Part shown: positions 23,001 through 34,680 of the stretch, in pieces | Layout of the letters: each line of letters starts with the position of its first letter | Position numbering within the stretch: position 1 is the first letter of the stretch | Assembly: GCA_019400425.1 (NCBI GenBank) | Contig: JAFREE010000001.1 | Location: 248,001-312,000, forward strand | Length of the DNA stretch: 64,000 bases | Direction: 5' to 3' | Source: Hymenochaete sp. R1 | Lineage: Eukaryota > Basidiomycota > Agaricomycetes > Hymenochaetales > Hymenochaetaceae | The notes under the pieces: generated by a model | Databases searched by the model: none | What the model was told of the DNA's origin: nothing | The model's input: only the letters and a program-made list of their open reading frames with translations | Translations under genes and position numbers: made by a program

Positions 23001-25765
23001 GTGTCCAGGTCACCTTGCATAGGGCTATCTGGGCCCCTGCCATTCCCTCGTCCACCCGTGTAGTCTGGCATGACTGCCCAAGGTTTGAGAGGTGCATTGG
23101 GAGGTACCGGCGACGAAAAGTCTGCAGTCGAAATCGATACAGAAATTGCACCTGGAGACATAACTGATGGGATAGAGGGTACCGTCCGAAGCGGATGCGG
23201 TGGCACAAGAGGCGATAATGTTCCATCCGATGCAACCTCCAGCTCCTTTGCTCTTTCCTCAAACGACTTCAAGGGCGGTTCTACCACAAGGGGAGGCGGC
23301 GTTTGAGGATGAGGGCGTTCCGGCGAGGACGACTCGTAGCCATGGATGATCTCTGACTCGCGGGTATGTGATGGGCGTGAAAAGAAAGCTGTACGAAGGT
23401 CTTCACGTTCGGATTCAGACTCCGGCGGAATGGTTGGGAACGGCACGAGCGCGGATGCAGGTGTCCCCTCAGGTGTGTTTCTCACTCTTAACCTTCCTCT
23501 CCTCTCCTCCCACTCTGCCTCATCCTCGTCCTTGTTTTCGTTATCCAGGAACTCCCTATCGGTATCATCATCGTCATGATGCACAAGCTTCCTCAATAGA
23601 CCTGGCTGTCTTAACAACATATGTGGGCTCTTCGGCGGAGGTGGCGGAGCGATACTAGACATAGGTGATGACGGAATCATCACAAAGGAGTCGCTGTTCT
23701 CGCTCTTGATGGGTAGCTGCATCTTTTCCTGTGGTCTGACTATAGGCGTGCCCGACGCAGATGCAGTGGAGCTCGGATTAAGAGGGACAAGATCTGGATT
23801 CGTGATGGTGAGGTTTCCCATAGTGAGCGGAATGTCGTCAATGCTTGCATCGGAATCGGATCTACGCGAAAGTTTTGCCACAACAACTTTATCTTCATCC
23901 TGAGCGCGATTCTTCTCGTCAGTTTGTTGTTGTTGTAAGCTTGCTGGTACGATGCTCGATGAGGTGCCCGTGTTATTCGAAGGTGATGTGAGCGTGGAGG
24001 TTCCGGCCGAAGTCATGACCGAGCCTTCAGCCGGTGGCGGTACCCTCTTGCTCAACTTCTTTGGCTCACCCACACTAAGCTTCCTACCCAAGTCCATATT
24101 TCCAACCTGAGAGTCCAGACTCCTCCGGTCCGTGAACGACATCGACGACTGTGATTGGAGAGACGCGTGCTGATTGATCGGCCTTCGAAGAACGCTGAAC
24201 GTCTTACCCAGACGACCCATGATGCTTGTACGTTTGTCTCGTCGGTCGGTAGGTGGAAACAGGCCTCCTGCAGAGGTAGGAGTGTGCCCATCCGAAGACG
24301 AATGCCCTAGGCCCATCCTACCTCGTTTTGATAGCTTTCTATTCATAAACGTATCCCCATGCCCAGTGCTCGAATCAATTTCATCAGAACCGCGTCCTAA
24401 CCGAACGTCCTCCGAAGAGCCAGAAAACAGTCGTCTGATTCCCGCTGCAGGTTTGCTGAGCGTTCGTCTCCGAGGTTGGCTGAGAACGGGTGGCACGACG
24501 ACCGAATCAGAAATATGAACAGCAGAGGTTGATTGAGACAGAGGACTCGGATTCTTGATATTATTCTGTCGAGTTGCAGAGGAAGTCCGGCTCTGGCCAC
24601 TGGTATTAAATTCCCGACTTCGTTGCGGCTAATCAAGTTTCAATACAGAGATTAGTATCCAATCTTAACATCAGGTTGAAGAAAAAAACCATCGAACACG
24701 TGCCTCAATGGGTGGGGGCCCGTTTAGTCCGATGACTTCATATGGGCTATCATGATGCCAGTTCTTGCCCGAGGGATCTGAACCATCGAGCATATCGACA
24801 TTGTCGTGTGCGGTGGCAGACACCTTACGCGACCTGACCGGAGGAAATACGTCACCCATACTCGTGCCATTGTTTAGACGCGTCTGCGAGCCACTCGGCG
24901 TAGGTGTAGGAGAGCTCGAGGGTGTTCTGCTAGCGCTTGGACGGGTCGAGCTGTCTTGAGGCTGCAAGGAGGCTGGAGGAGGGATGGCGCCTATAGCGGT
25001 CCGGACGGGAGGGAAAGAAGGCGAGAAGGTCGAGGAAAGGGGCGCACGCGTGTTGGGAGGAACGAGGTGAACATTAGTATAGTACTTGGGTCCAACAGGG
25101 TTATAGAGGTTGTATTTAGTACGAAAGGGAGCAGCGTTTGGGATATCGCGGGAGGGAGCAACGGGGAGGGATCCCGGGACGAGGCTGGAGGAGGAAGCGG
25201 CGTGACCGAGGTCGGAGGCAGAGGCTGCTTTGAGGTGACGGCGATGCTCCTTGTCCTCGAGCTTTTTCATGGGACGAGAGCACTCTGAGTCTGCGTCGGA
25301 GGTGACGGTGCCGTCGTCGCGGTCCTTGTCCCGGACACGGAGAAGCTTTTTGATCTCTTCACGGCTGTCGGGAGCAGGAGCCAAGGCGGGAGGTGCGGGT
25401 TGCTTCGGCTCTTTCGAGTCCTGATGTTGATGTTGTACGGATGTGGAAGCGGTGTTTGTTGCGGACTGAGCAGTGGAGGAGGTAGCGGAGGATTGAGCGG
25501 ATTGCTGCTTGGAGATAGACGGTCTTCTCCAGCGGAAATGGAGGTGAGTGTTAGACGACGACGGACGCCTGGAGAGACGGTTTGCGTTGTTGTTGGTGGA
25601 TGCTGTAGAAGGAGGAAGAGTCGATTGTGTGTCCATAAAAGCCGCCGTTTGTGCATTAATAGCAGCAGCGACCGTGGACGTCGTTGTGCTCGTCGTCGAT
25701 GAGTTTGGCTGTTCGTTCGTGGGATGCTGGCCAAGTAAAGTAAACAAGTTGAACATAGAATTCAT
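20069..25765 (-). CDS. Very large low-complexity protein, 1856 residues, function unknown
   Basis: There are three exons, 25765-24704, 24628-22775 and 22723-20069. I do not recognise a domain. Order along the protein: Thr/Ser/Asn-rich N-terminus; a short ordered-looking patch around PFRTKYNLYNPVGPKYYTN; DMLDGSDPSGKNWHHDSPYE; long Ser/Pro regions; a Gln/Ser/Pro block; a charged Arg/Glu coiled-coil-like region; about 20 Tyr-Glu repeats; more Arg/Glu runs; and a conserved-looking tail (LTPEYWNMYAGITTH). The segment TFRLIRSPSDMQRLAQMGII is less biased and might be a short motif. Such architecture suits a scaffold or cortical protein, but that is speculation. The first intron (24629-24703) appears to use a GC donor. 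The second (22724-22774, 51 nt) is in frame and stop-free, so it could be retained. The start is the first Met of the frame. Confidence 0.75.
21400..21855 (-). repeat. Tandem (R/K)xSxYE(E/D) repeats inside the large gene
   Basis: About 20 imperfect units of roughly 7-8 residues alternate SRYEE, SKYED, SRYDEP and SKYLYDEP. The DNA is correspondingly repetitive in 21-24-nt units (tcctcgtatctcgacgag-like on the + strand). The codons vary between units, so this is not a fresh perfect expansion. Confidence 0.85.
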
Positions 25766-26277
25766 CGTTTGCCTTTGTTTGTACCACTCTCAAATAGCCG
25801 AGAGAGAGATCAACTCACCTTCCCATCGTCGGCCTCTGCCTCCTCGTGCGCCTTCCTCGTCGTCCTCGACGCTCGCCGTTGGACTCTGAACATACCATAC
25901 GACGTCTGTCGACACTCGTCGTCGTCGCCGGTCAAGTTGTGGCACCAATTTCGCACTACCCACTTTGCATCTTCAACCCTGTGCAGTGTGTGGGTCGTGC
26001 CTAGCCTCCGACCTCGTGTGTCTACAGGAGCTTTCATTTCCCCGTCCTTCCCCTTTCCCTTCCTCTCACTCAGCTCCTCCCTCGTCGGACTCTTCCTCTT
26101 TTCACAACATTCGACACTCACCCACTCCGATTCAACTTTTTTTGGATCACTACCGCCAATCACATCTTAATCTCCACGCCGGTCTCCGGCACCCGCGCCC
26201 GCGTTCAGATCTGCAGTGCATTGCAATTCAAATTTCTTAGCCTTAGCCTACCACAAACAAATATCAAGATCCTTTCC
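25766..26277. promoter_or_regulatory. Divergent intergenic region (large protein / Nop6-like)
   Basis: This 512-nt region between divergent genes is pyrimidine-rich on the + strand toward the Nop6 side (26030-26110), a common promoter feature in basidiomycetes. No TATA box is seen. Confidence 0.4.
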
Positions 26278-27331
26278 ATGGCCGACGATTCGCAGAAGCT
26301 CACAAAGAAACAGCGCAAGGGCCTTGCTTTTCGAGAAAAGATTGGCAAGAAAAAATCAAAGCCTGAGCCGCTTGACGTACCCGAAATAGACCAAGTTGAC
26401 GACCAAGACGTGGGGCACGAACAACAGGAACAGCCAAGTGAAAAGGTCTTAGGCAAAAGAAAACGGGCAGACAGCAGCAAGACAGCGACCAAGGATAAGA
26501 AAACACCAAAGAAGATAGAGGCGAATTCTGAGGCGATACCAGGTGAAGAACCAGAGACAGACGAAAACACCCCACCAAAGTCCTCGAAGCCTACTAAAAA
26601 GTCCCAAAAGTCGAGATACATACTTTTCGTCGGTGAGAAATGAGAAAGCATACATCTCGTTTCATGGCTTCATAACTCACGTCTCAATAGGGAACTTGAA
26701 ATATACAACCACGTCCTCGGATATCGCGTCACATTTCTCTATATGCGATCCTCCTCCCACCATCCGCCTCCTTACTCCAAAAGCGAAATCTCAACAACCC
26801 TCGTCTAAATCCAAGGGCTGTGCCTTCCTCGAATTCACATCACCCTCTACGCTTCAAAAAGCACTGACGTTACACCACTCGCTTCTTGATGGGCGCAAGA
26901 TCAACGTCGAGCTCACTGCGGGCGGAGGTGGGAAGAGCGAGACAAGAATTGGGAAAGTAAGAGAAAGGAACAAGGCGTTGGAGGGTGAGAGGGTCAAAAG
27001 GGATGCGAAGCGGAAGGTTCGTTCAACTCCACCGTATACGTCTTCTGCTGTTCTGACCATCTGGAATCAACAGTCAAAGAAGCAGCCTGGCGAAGCTGGC
27101 GACGAAGCAGATAACGCCGACGGCGCAACCGTACGGCACTCCTCTACTTCTGGCGTATCCGAGAATCCTAACAAGAAGCGTACGTGGAGCATTCCGGAGG
27201 AGGACGATGCCCCTGGCACTCACCGTGGAGGCATCAAACACAAACCAACGAGCGAGAAAACGAAGAAGCGCGGGTTGAAGAAGAAAGGGAAAGACTGGGG
27301 GACAGGAGTGAATGCGATTCCTGTTGGGTAG
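26278..27331 (+). CDS. Nop6-like nucleolar RNA-binding protein (single RRM)
   Basis: Exons are 26278-26632, 26691-27016 and 27074-27331. The third junction (57-nt intron 27017-27073) is in frame and stop-free, so retention would only lengthen the protein. The N-terminus is Lys-rich (KLTKKQRKGLAFREKIGKKK). One RRM follows: RNP2 is ILFVGNLKY, split by the first intron, and RNP1 is SKGCAFLEFTS. Then come RKINVELTAGGGGKSETR and a basic tail ending GLKKKGKDWGTGVNAIPVG. This layout is that of yeast Nop6, a factor of early 40S ribosome assembly in the nucleolus. The start ATG is followed at once by the conserved basic region. Confidence 0.82.
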
Positions 27332-28230
27332 CGAGTCTGAGAGTCCGTTTACTGCAACTCACAACTTATAGCGATCGGAGTATCTCGGGTATTTGTGCGA
27401 GTGAATTGCGTGGGCAGATGGGATGTAGGTTGGTGTGATAATATCAATCCATGCATACGTTATTGATTTCACGATGAATATTCGTCTGTCCTGCTCTGGA
27501 CGCGTGTTTTTCATTCCGGTTGCATGTTGCGAGACGAACAATTACCTTGCTTTGATACAATGAGTATACAGACTCAGCGGCCTCCGGGATTACCTCTGAC
27601 AACTCTACCGAGCACTTTCGACACGTCAACAAGCATCAACAACGCGCTCCAGACGATGGCCCAGCTACGGTGCGCGGAGACGGTCATAGTCAAAGGGAAA
27701 TTTCTGTGGATCGCCCAGGTCCGTGGCATTGTCAAGAGACATTATTATTACCTCTGTGTGAACCCTGCCGACACCCTCCGACGAGCATCGAACGATGTTT
27801 CCCTCATTCCCTCGCATTTCTCCCTCTAATTTTCGCGAAATTTCACTTGTAGCTTGAAAATTTCACTTGTGAGACATTGATAGCAGTTTTTCGATGACAC
27901 AAATTTGGCCTTGAAAAGTAGACTCCCGAGGAAAAGAAGTCGCCATCATGCCCTGCTATCGTAGACCGGCCGCGGCATAAAAGTCTGAATGGTTTCGGTG
28001 AGTGGCTGTACACTACACGTCACACAAAGTCACGTTCCGAGTCTGAGTAACGTAACTGCCCATGGCCGCCCGTTGTCGACACCGCTCGTTCCTCTTTCCC
28101 CATCCTTTCGTCTTACTTATTATAATCTATTCTTCTGCTTTGCATTTCTCTTTCCTCTCTGCACGCAACTCTACACCATTCGTAATAACAACCAAGCTTG
28201 AAGGAGAGAAAAAAAGAACGAAAGAGAAAG
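27332..28230. other. Intergenic region; one weak small ORF
   Basis: This is the upstream region of SED5. An ATG at 27560 opens a frame to 27829 (about 90 codons, starting MSIQTQRPPGLPL) with a GTCCGT that could be a donor; I cannot support it as a gene. A near-duplicate of gaaatttcacttgt occurs at about 27837 and 27857. Confidence 0.35.
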
Positions 28231-30063
28231 ATGCCAGTCCAAGACCGTTCTACCGAATTCCGCTCCTGCGTGGAAAGCATCCGCATCCGCTCCGTCGCAC
28301 CCTCCAAGCAGCGGCTCATCCAGAAAAGGAGCGGGGACACAAGAGAGAAGAGCGAGTTTGCGCGGAACTCTGGGATGATTGGGAATGCGATTGCAGCGTC
28401 GGCGTTGAAGCTGAAGAAACTTGCTCAACGTAAGTTGCTTCACTGACGCTCGTCCACTCTTCAACCCTTCTTCAATTTTTGGATCTCAAACTTTCTTTCT
28501 TACCGACTACATCGGTGCCTCGCCCTTTTCTCCCCAATCGCATCATGCCGTAGAAGAATGATTCTGACTTCTTTAAACGCCCCACAGTTGCTAAGCGGAA
28601 GACTCTGTTTGATGATAGACCGGTGGAGATCTCGGTGAGTTGATTGCTTCACCATGCTATCTCTTTCGTTCCGTTTCCATCGTCCTTCGGACGTTATCTC
28701 GCCTCCTTTCCGTCCAATCTCTCCAATCTTCCCGAGCCTTCCCTCGAGATGTATGAAGGCACCCCAAATTTCAATTCCACGCTATCCAACCATATCCGCA
28801 ATGGTCGCAATAGTATCGAACACGAGGGGAACGAATGCTAATTCCACGTGGATTGCTCTATAGGAACTTACATACATCATCAAGCAAGACATTGCAAGCA
28901 TCAACAAGCAGATAGCAGACTTGCAGCGACTCCTGCGACAAACGGGGACGAAGGGTAAGGGTGGACCTAGTCAAAAGCTCGTGGAGGAACATCAGGCGAA
29001 TGTCGTGATGATTTTGCAGAGCATCCTTGCGTCGATAAGCATGTCGTTTAAAGATATTTTGGAAATCAGGACGCAAGTATGTCGAAATCGTGTGCACAAG
29101 GGCTTTGAATGAGTTGCTGAGTCTATGTTGTAGAATATGAAGGAGACGAAAGACCGGACGGAGCAGTTCATGTCGTCGACCTCGGCCGCCGTCAACCAGC
29201 CTCCCCCAAGTCAGTACAACATCTTATCAGGTCGCCAGGTTCTCCAGCTAACTTGCCTTAGATTCCTTGTTGTTTGGCTCTCGCAACACCGATCCAATGG
29301 GGGACGGCAGTGCTCACTCACGGACGGATTACAAGGGCAAGTCACGGGCACGCAACACCGACAACGACGTCCTCGCTGTCGACCTTCTCTCTGCCGAGGA
29401 AGGGTCAAACGCACAAGGCCCCTACGCACAAATGCAGCTCGTCAACCAACAGGACGATTACATCCAGCAGCGAAGCTCTGCAATCGAGAGCGTGGAAGCG
29501 ACGATTGCCGAGCTCGGCCAAATCTTCCAGCAGCTCGCCCACATGGTTGCAGAGCAGAGGGAGACGGTCCAGCGCATTGACGCGGACACGCTGGACATCG
29601 CTTCGAATGTGGAGGGTGCGCAAAGGGAGTTGTTGAAATACTATGCGGGCATTGCGAGCAACCGGTGGCTGATGCTGAAGGTGTTTGGGGTGCTTATCGT
29701 CTTTGTGAGTCATCTAAATCTAAACATACATACATACGACCAGATCGTTCCTATCCCGTCCATTCCATCATCATTCTTTTTCCGTACTATTATCGTACGC
29801 AACGGGTGCGGAAGGCGCGATGGGATGTTGTACGTGGATGTGTGTCGTATGTCATGGATGCTACTGTTGGGGGCAACTCCACAGATATCGAAACGGCCTG
29901 GACATATCGTCACGCATCCAATGATCCATCTACTGCCGCTCTTCGCTTCTTTTCCTCTCTTACCTCTTTCTGATCTAAGCGCGATGAAAATGGCACATGC
30001 TGACCCTATACTTCTTCCTCCTTCCTTCCTTGGCAGTTCCTCGTTTTTATCCTCGTCTCGTAG
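28231..30063 (+). CDS. SED5: t-SNARE syntaxin 5 homologue, 334 residues
   Basis: This is the Qa-SNARE for ER-Golgi and intra-Golgi vesicle fusion. Exons: 28231-28429, 28588-28634, 28864-29076, 29134-29209, 29262-29704, 30037-30063; the sum is a multiple of three. The N-terminus MPVQDRSTEF is typical of syntaxin 5 and serves as the Sly1-binding peptide in the family. A helical Habc-type region follows. The SNARE motif runs YIQQRSSAIESVEATIAEL then GQIFQQLAHMVAEQ, with the zero-layer Gln in IFQQLA and on to ETVQRIDADTL. The tail anchor is WLMLKVFGVLIVF plus FLVFILVS from the last exon. The introns (158, 229 and 332 nt) are long for this window, and the last one splits the membrane anchor. Confidence 0.92.
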
Positions 30064-31448
30064 ACGCTACAGGTAGACACATACACCCACCTTTTCGGAT
30101 TCGCACTTTCTTTCCTGCTGCTTTTGCTCCCTCGGACAAGCTCGATTCTCACTTAGCTACATACATACCCAACTCCTTCCTGTTCCTGCTTTTGTCCTTT
30201 ATCCTTCCTTCCTTCCGTACATCTATTAGTCAGAACTTCTTTCCCCTTTGTCACTGTCAGTTCGCCAGCTTCTTTTCTTTTTCTGTTTCTCTTTTATTCC
30301 ACGGATGCAATTTATCTTAAGCTTATCTTTTGTATCTTTGTTCCTGGATGATGGGGATTTCGGGGGTGGGGCTTTCGTTGAGCCTCGGAAGACGAAGACG
30401 ACACATCATGGAGCAGGGAAGACGAATCAGCGAACAGCGAAGATTACCGACCGGGGTTTCCGTAAGGACATTACTGACACTGGTGACTGGTGGGAACGAC
30501 CTTCTGATAAGGCGGGGAGTGTGTCTGGGGGGAGGAGGGATTCGCCAGTACTAGCTGAAGATGAGGAAATCCTTGTAATTTCGCAATGCCGTGAGTACAC
30601 ACTCGTTAATGCGCTTGCCACGCGGAGGCCACGCTCGAGGACGAAAGTAACCCTCAAAGACCAGAACAAGAGCTGCATCGTCGATGGACAAACTGATATC
30701 CGTAGCATATGTCATATGTCAGAAAAACGCATTTGCATTAAGCAACATTACCAATCACGCGCTAAGCCGCCACCTCCCGCGCTATCCCCGTCGACACACA
30801 ATTCGATCCGCTCGAATCGACAAAGGAGAAGCAAAAAAACCTGTCTGTTGGCATGTTATGTGGTATGACGCAATCACACAGAAACAGAAAGAAGAAGGAA
30901 ACGAAAACGAAAACAAGGCTTATCAGTAATATTAATGTAACTATTGACATGTACGGCAATAAGCAAACGAATTAGCCGAGGAAGACGGTACCTCACGGCT
31001 ACCGAAGGAAACGCAAGGGCGGAAAAGAAGATTGGAGTAAAGATAAAGGATAAAGGATGAAAGATGAAAGAAGTACTTATCATTGGTACAGGTACTGGTA
31101 CTCAGGCTGTAGTGTCGCGCGCATCAATTTCTATGCTTGCGTGCGGCGGGGTGACGTACGTACGTACACTGGTAGTGTGTCAGTACATACCATACCTACA
31201 TCTGTGTCCTGATGTCTGTCACTGTTGGGTGGGGGGGGGGGGGGGAGAAGGAGGGGTTTGATTTAACCTCATTTAACCTCCGTGTCGAACCTTGTCGTCA
31301 TCTGTGGGACGGTATGTGGTATGTCAATGTCAGGAAAGAGTATAACCACGCTATTCGAGTTGTGTGCTAAATTTGGTTGTTTGTTTGACGGGGAAATGAC
31401 GTACTTGTGTGTGTAGGGAGGGGAGGGGGGGTTGTAGGAGTAATCGAA

Positions 31449-31490
31449 GGTCCAAGTCCAGAGTCCAAGGTCCAGAGTCCAAAGTCCAAA
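31449..31490. repeat. Degenerate 7-nt tandem repeat (GTCCARA type)
   Basis: Six to seven units of gtccaag, gtccaga and gtccaaa follow each other over about 42 nt in the gene-free stretch. Confidence 0.7.
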
Positions 31491-33131
31491 TCTTAGTGAT
31501 GGAAGTAAAGAATTTGGAGAGTGTCGGGGGGTACGACGTACGCACATTAACGTTCTCAAGATGTCTTTTAAACTTCCGCAGGAAGTGGTCAGCCTCGGAA
31601 CAAAGAACGATCGAGGTTTGGACCGATATTATTATACTTATCATTGATAACGAACGAGGCTGGGGGGGCTGACATATTCACAACATATTCTATATGTGTA
31701 TGTTGTAAAAAGGACCAGAAGATCCTAAACTTGAGAGGTGAGGTCAGAGGTCAGAGATGGAGCTGGCATTTCAGTTTCGATTTGGGCTGCTGGTTATCCA
31801 TCGTCGACTTCTTGGAAATGTGGCTGACGAGTTTCACCTTTGAGGTGTCAGCCTCGGAAATACCTTGAGCTGGCTGACGGTCGTCCAAACACCAGCCGCT
31901 ATTTGGATACCCCCCCCCCCCCCTCACCACTGACAACAACCATTGCTCGTCCGTTGGATAAGAGCTTTACGACGGAGAAGTCGGTCGGCGGCCCCCACAG
32001 CAGCTACGGCAGCGCAACGCGTTGTTGTCCCTTATTGACGCGTCTCGGAACGGACAAACGGACAAGGCACGACAGGGCGAGCTTGATCTCTCCGTTGGCG
32101 TTGGCACGTCGCCTCGGAGTACTTCATTGATAATTGATAAAATGACAGCCGCCGTCGCGAAATGAATGTCATGTGAAGTTTCACATGTGGAAACAAAGAG
32201 GGGGGAGGCTGGTGTTTTGCTTCTTCTACTCGAGAGATGAGATGCGCTGGTTCGTGGCTTACTGAGTATATCAAAGCACGTTGATTTCTTTGGGTACGGC
32301 TGGTAAGGTATACGGCATAGAGAGGGAGCGATAACTTCCATTTAGGTAAAAAGCCGTGGTGATTTGGACACCCGTTCGAGCTATGCTCCACAGGTGGTCG
32401 TGAAGCGAGGGGTCGGAAGAGCAGGAAAGGAAGACAACCAGACAGACATGAAATTTGAGTCAGAAAGTTGTCATATGCACGTCCGAGCAAGGACAATAGA
32501 CGTGATATGATTGATTTTGACCTCTGACTGAAAGACGTGCCACAAAGAGGCGTGCGTTTGACGATGTTCGGGAAGGAGAGAAGCGAGGCTCAAGGTTGGA
32601 GAAAGCTTAAGAAACGGGGAGAATCACCGCAAAGTCCATGATAAAGCACGTGATTTATTTACGCGCATTAATATTATTAATATTAGATTAATATGATGAA
32701 GTGGCGGGTGAATCATCATAATGAGCCGATGAAGAAGGTGATTCGCTGATTTGGCAAGAGCAAAAAAGGAGGGGAAGGGAAGAGAAGAAAAGGCAATTAT
32801 TGGAGGCCTGATGAGGAGGGGACTGCTCCGCAAAGGCGGAATGGATGAGGTGAATTTTTTTTCGGGGGTGTCGGGAGAATGAGGAAGATCGGGCCGTGAG
32901 GAGGACGAGATGAGCTTCTGGGTCGGGAGTGAGTAGGAAGTGGAAATTTCGAGGGCGCTTAGGACGCGCGGGTCCAGTGGAGCTCACTCTGTCACACTCC
33001 GAGATGGCGGTGGCTGCCGATCTTTTTGGCTACCCCTGCCCTCCCTCTCACTCTCTGCCGTCCATTGGTGCATGTCCTTCAGATTCTGCTCCTCCTTACG
33101 TCGCCCGGCAGCCCTCTTTCAAAGCTGCGCG

Positions 33132-33138
33132 TATATAA
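33132..33138 (+). promoter_or_regulatory. TATATAA box upstream of the GpsA-type dehydrogenase
   Basis: TATATAA lies 134 nt before the start codon, followed by a long CT-rich leader that runs to the ATG. This is the usual arrangement of strongly expressed fungal genes. Confidence 0.55.
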
Positions 33139-33271
33139 CCTCAGCCTCAATCCCTAAAGGTATCCTCCTTATCTTTTCCTCAATCCCTCAACGACAACCC
33201 CCAATATCTCCTTTGTCGTCTCTTTTCTAACTTTTCTTTTCCCCCTTCCCTCCCTCAATCCACTTTCAAAA

Positions 33272-34680
33272 ATGCACGCCGCAGCTCTCAAACACAAGCC
33301 GCACTCCGTCTACGAGCGCTTACAGCGCCCTCACCGTCCCCGCTTCCGCTCTGCCATGTCCTCCGAAAAAATCCCCACCTTCGAGATGCCCCATTCTCCT
33401 CACTCGTCCCCTCCAAAGACGAAGATCTGTGTCCTCGGTTCAGGAAACTTTGGAAGTTGTCTCGCAGACCATCTCGGTGACTCCGACCATGAGGTTCTAC
33501 TTTGGTCTCGTTCAGAATCAGCCGTCAAATATTTCAACGCGAATCACCGTAACATCAGCTATCTCAAGGATCATGTCTTTCCCGATACCATCACCGCCAT
33601 TGGTCCTGAACTTCCATCCGCAGAGACCATCGCGAGTCTCGATGTCCTTCTCTTCTCCATCCCTACTGAGGGCTTAAGGTAGGACTGCAATTTTCAATGT
33701 TACAGATCGGAGTCTAGATCTGACGCCTTTTATGCAGGAAAGCACTCACTGAACTTCAACCGCGCTTCAACCCTGAAAATATGCCCCTCCTCATCTTCGT
33801 CAACAAGGGCATCGAGACCAGCACCCGTGCACTCACGCTCGAAATCATCGCAGACACCTGCGGTCCAGAAATCGCCAAAGTCGCGACCTTCCTTTCCGGC
33901 CCCTCGTTCGCGAAAGAGGTCGTCAGGCGGCAGCCCACGTCCGTCTCGATCGCTTCACTGTCCCACCTGCATGCCGAGCGGGCGAGTCACGTCTTCCACC
34001 AGCCGTGGTTCAGGTGCTACATTGGCACGGACCCTATCGGTCTGGAACTTGCTGGGGCGTTGAAGAATGTTTATGCCATCGTGACTGGGATTGCCGACGG
34101 TCTCGGCTTTGAGAACAACACGAGAGCGAGTACGTGCTTTATCTCAACTTCAATCGAGATCGATTTTATCTAACATTTTTTGATTATGCTAGTGTTAATC
34201 ACGCGAGGTCTTGCTGAGATGACTCGCATCGGTGTTTCGTACGGCGCAAACCCTCTCACATTCCTCTCCCTCGCCGGCGTCGGTGACCTTTTCCTCACTT
34301 GCTCCTCCCCCACCTCCCGTAACTACACCGTCGGCTACCGTCTCGGGAAGGGCGAAACCCTCGACGAGATCATCCGTACCCTCGGGTCCGTCGCCGAGGG
34401 CGTGACGACAACTAAGGGTCTCAAGATGGTCATCGACGAGCTCGGCGTCACCGCGCCGATCGCGAGTGGGATTTACGAGGTCTTGTACGAAGGCAAGGAC
34501 GTGCGGGAGCGCGCGCAGTGGTTGATGAACCACCCTGCGATGATGGAGCTTGAGCTGCCTGCGAGGAGCAAGGGTGGGCCTGTGCAGGAGTTGATGCGCA
34601 AGTTGGGGTTGCCGGAGGATGCGGAGCTTAAGACGGGGCCGATGCCTGCGGTTGAGACGTGTGCTCAGACGCAGCCTTGA
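33272..34680 (+). CDS. NAD(P)+-dependent glycerol-3-phosphate dehydrogenase, GpsA type, 428 residues
   Basis: This enzyme interconverts dihydroxyacetone phosphate and glycerol-3-phosphate, feeding glycerolipid synthesis. Exons are 33272-33678, 33738-34129 and 34193-34680. Seen: the Rossmann motif VLGSGNFGSCLADHL, VNKGIE, FLSGPSFAKEV, the catalytic Lys in GALKNVYAIVTGI, GLAEMTRIGVSYGANP, then LAGVGDLFLTCSSPTSRNY and SVAEGVTTTKG. GVGDL...TC.S..SRNY and VAEG are signatures of the bacterial GpsA branch rather than eukaryotic GPD1. The first 28 residues before the second Met are basic and could be a mitochondrial presequence; starting at that Met (33356) would give a cytosolic form. The coding sequence is C-rich at third positions, suggesting strong expression. 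Confidence 0.9.

Larger units (their letters stand above)
30064..33271. other. Gene-free stretch of 3.2 kb, rich in simple repeats
   Basis: I see no supportable gene. A 206-codon frame (30248-30868) has no motif or codon regularity. The region carries a 15-G run (31231-31245), a 14-C run (31910-31923), a degenerate GTCCA heptad array (31449-31490), purine repeats near 31038-31072, and AT-rich ATTAAT tracts near 32668-32695. The right end contains the promoter of the next gene. Confidence 0.55.

Noticed and set aside
27560..27829. 90-codon frame upstream of SED5
   Set aside because: It has some coding-like composition but no family, no clear splice partner and no stop context that would support it. 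It is kept only as a note in the intergenic entry.
30248..30868. 206-codon open frame on the + strand
   Set aside because: It has no motif, starts in a CT-rich tract, has irregular composition, and could not be linked to neighbouring exons.
31231..31923. G and C homopolymer runs as transposon ends
   Set aside because: There are no terminal repeats, target-site duplication or transposase or reverse-transcriptase remnants between or around them.
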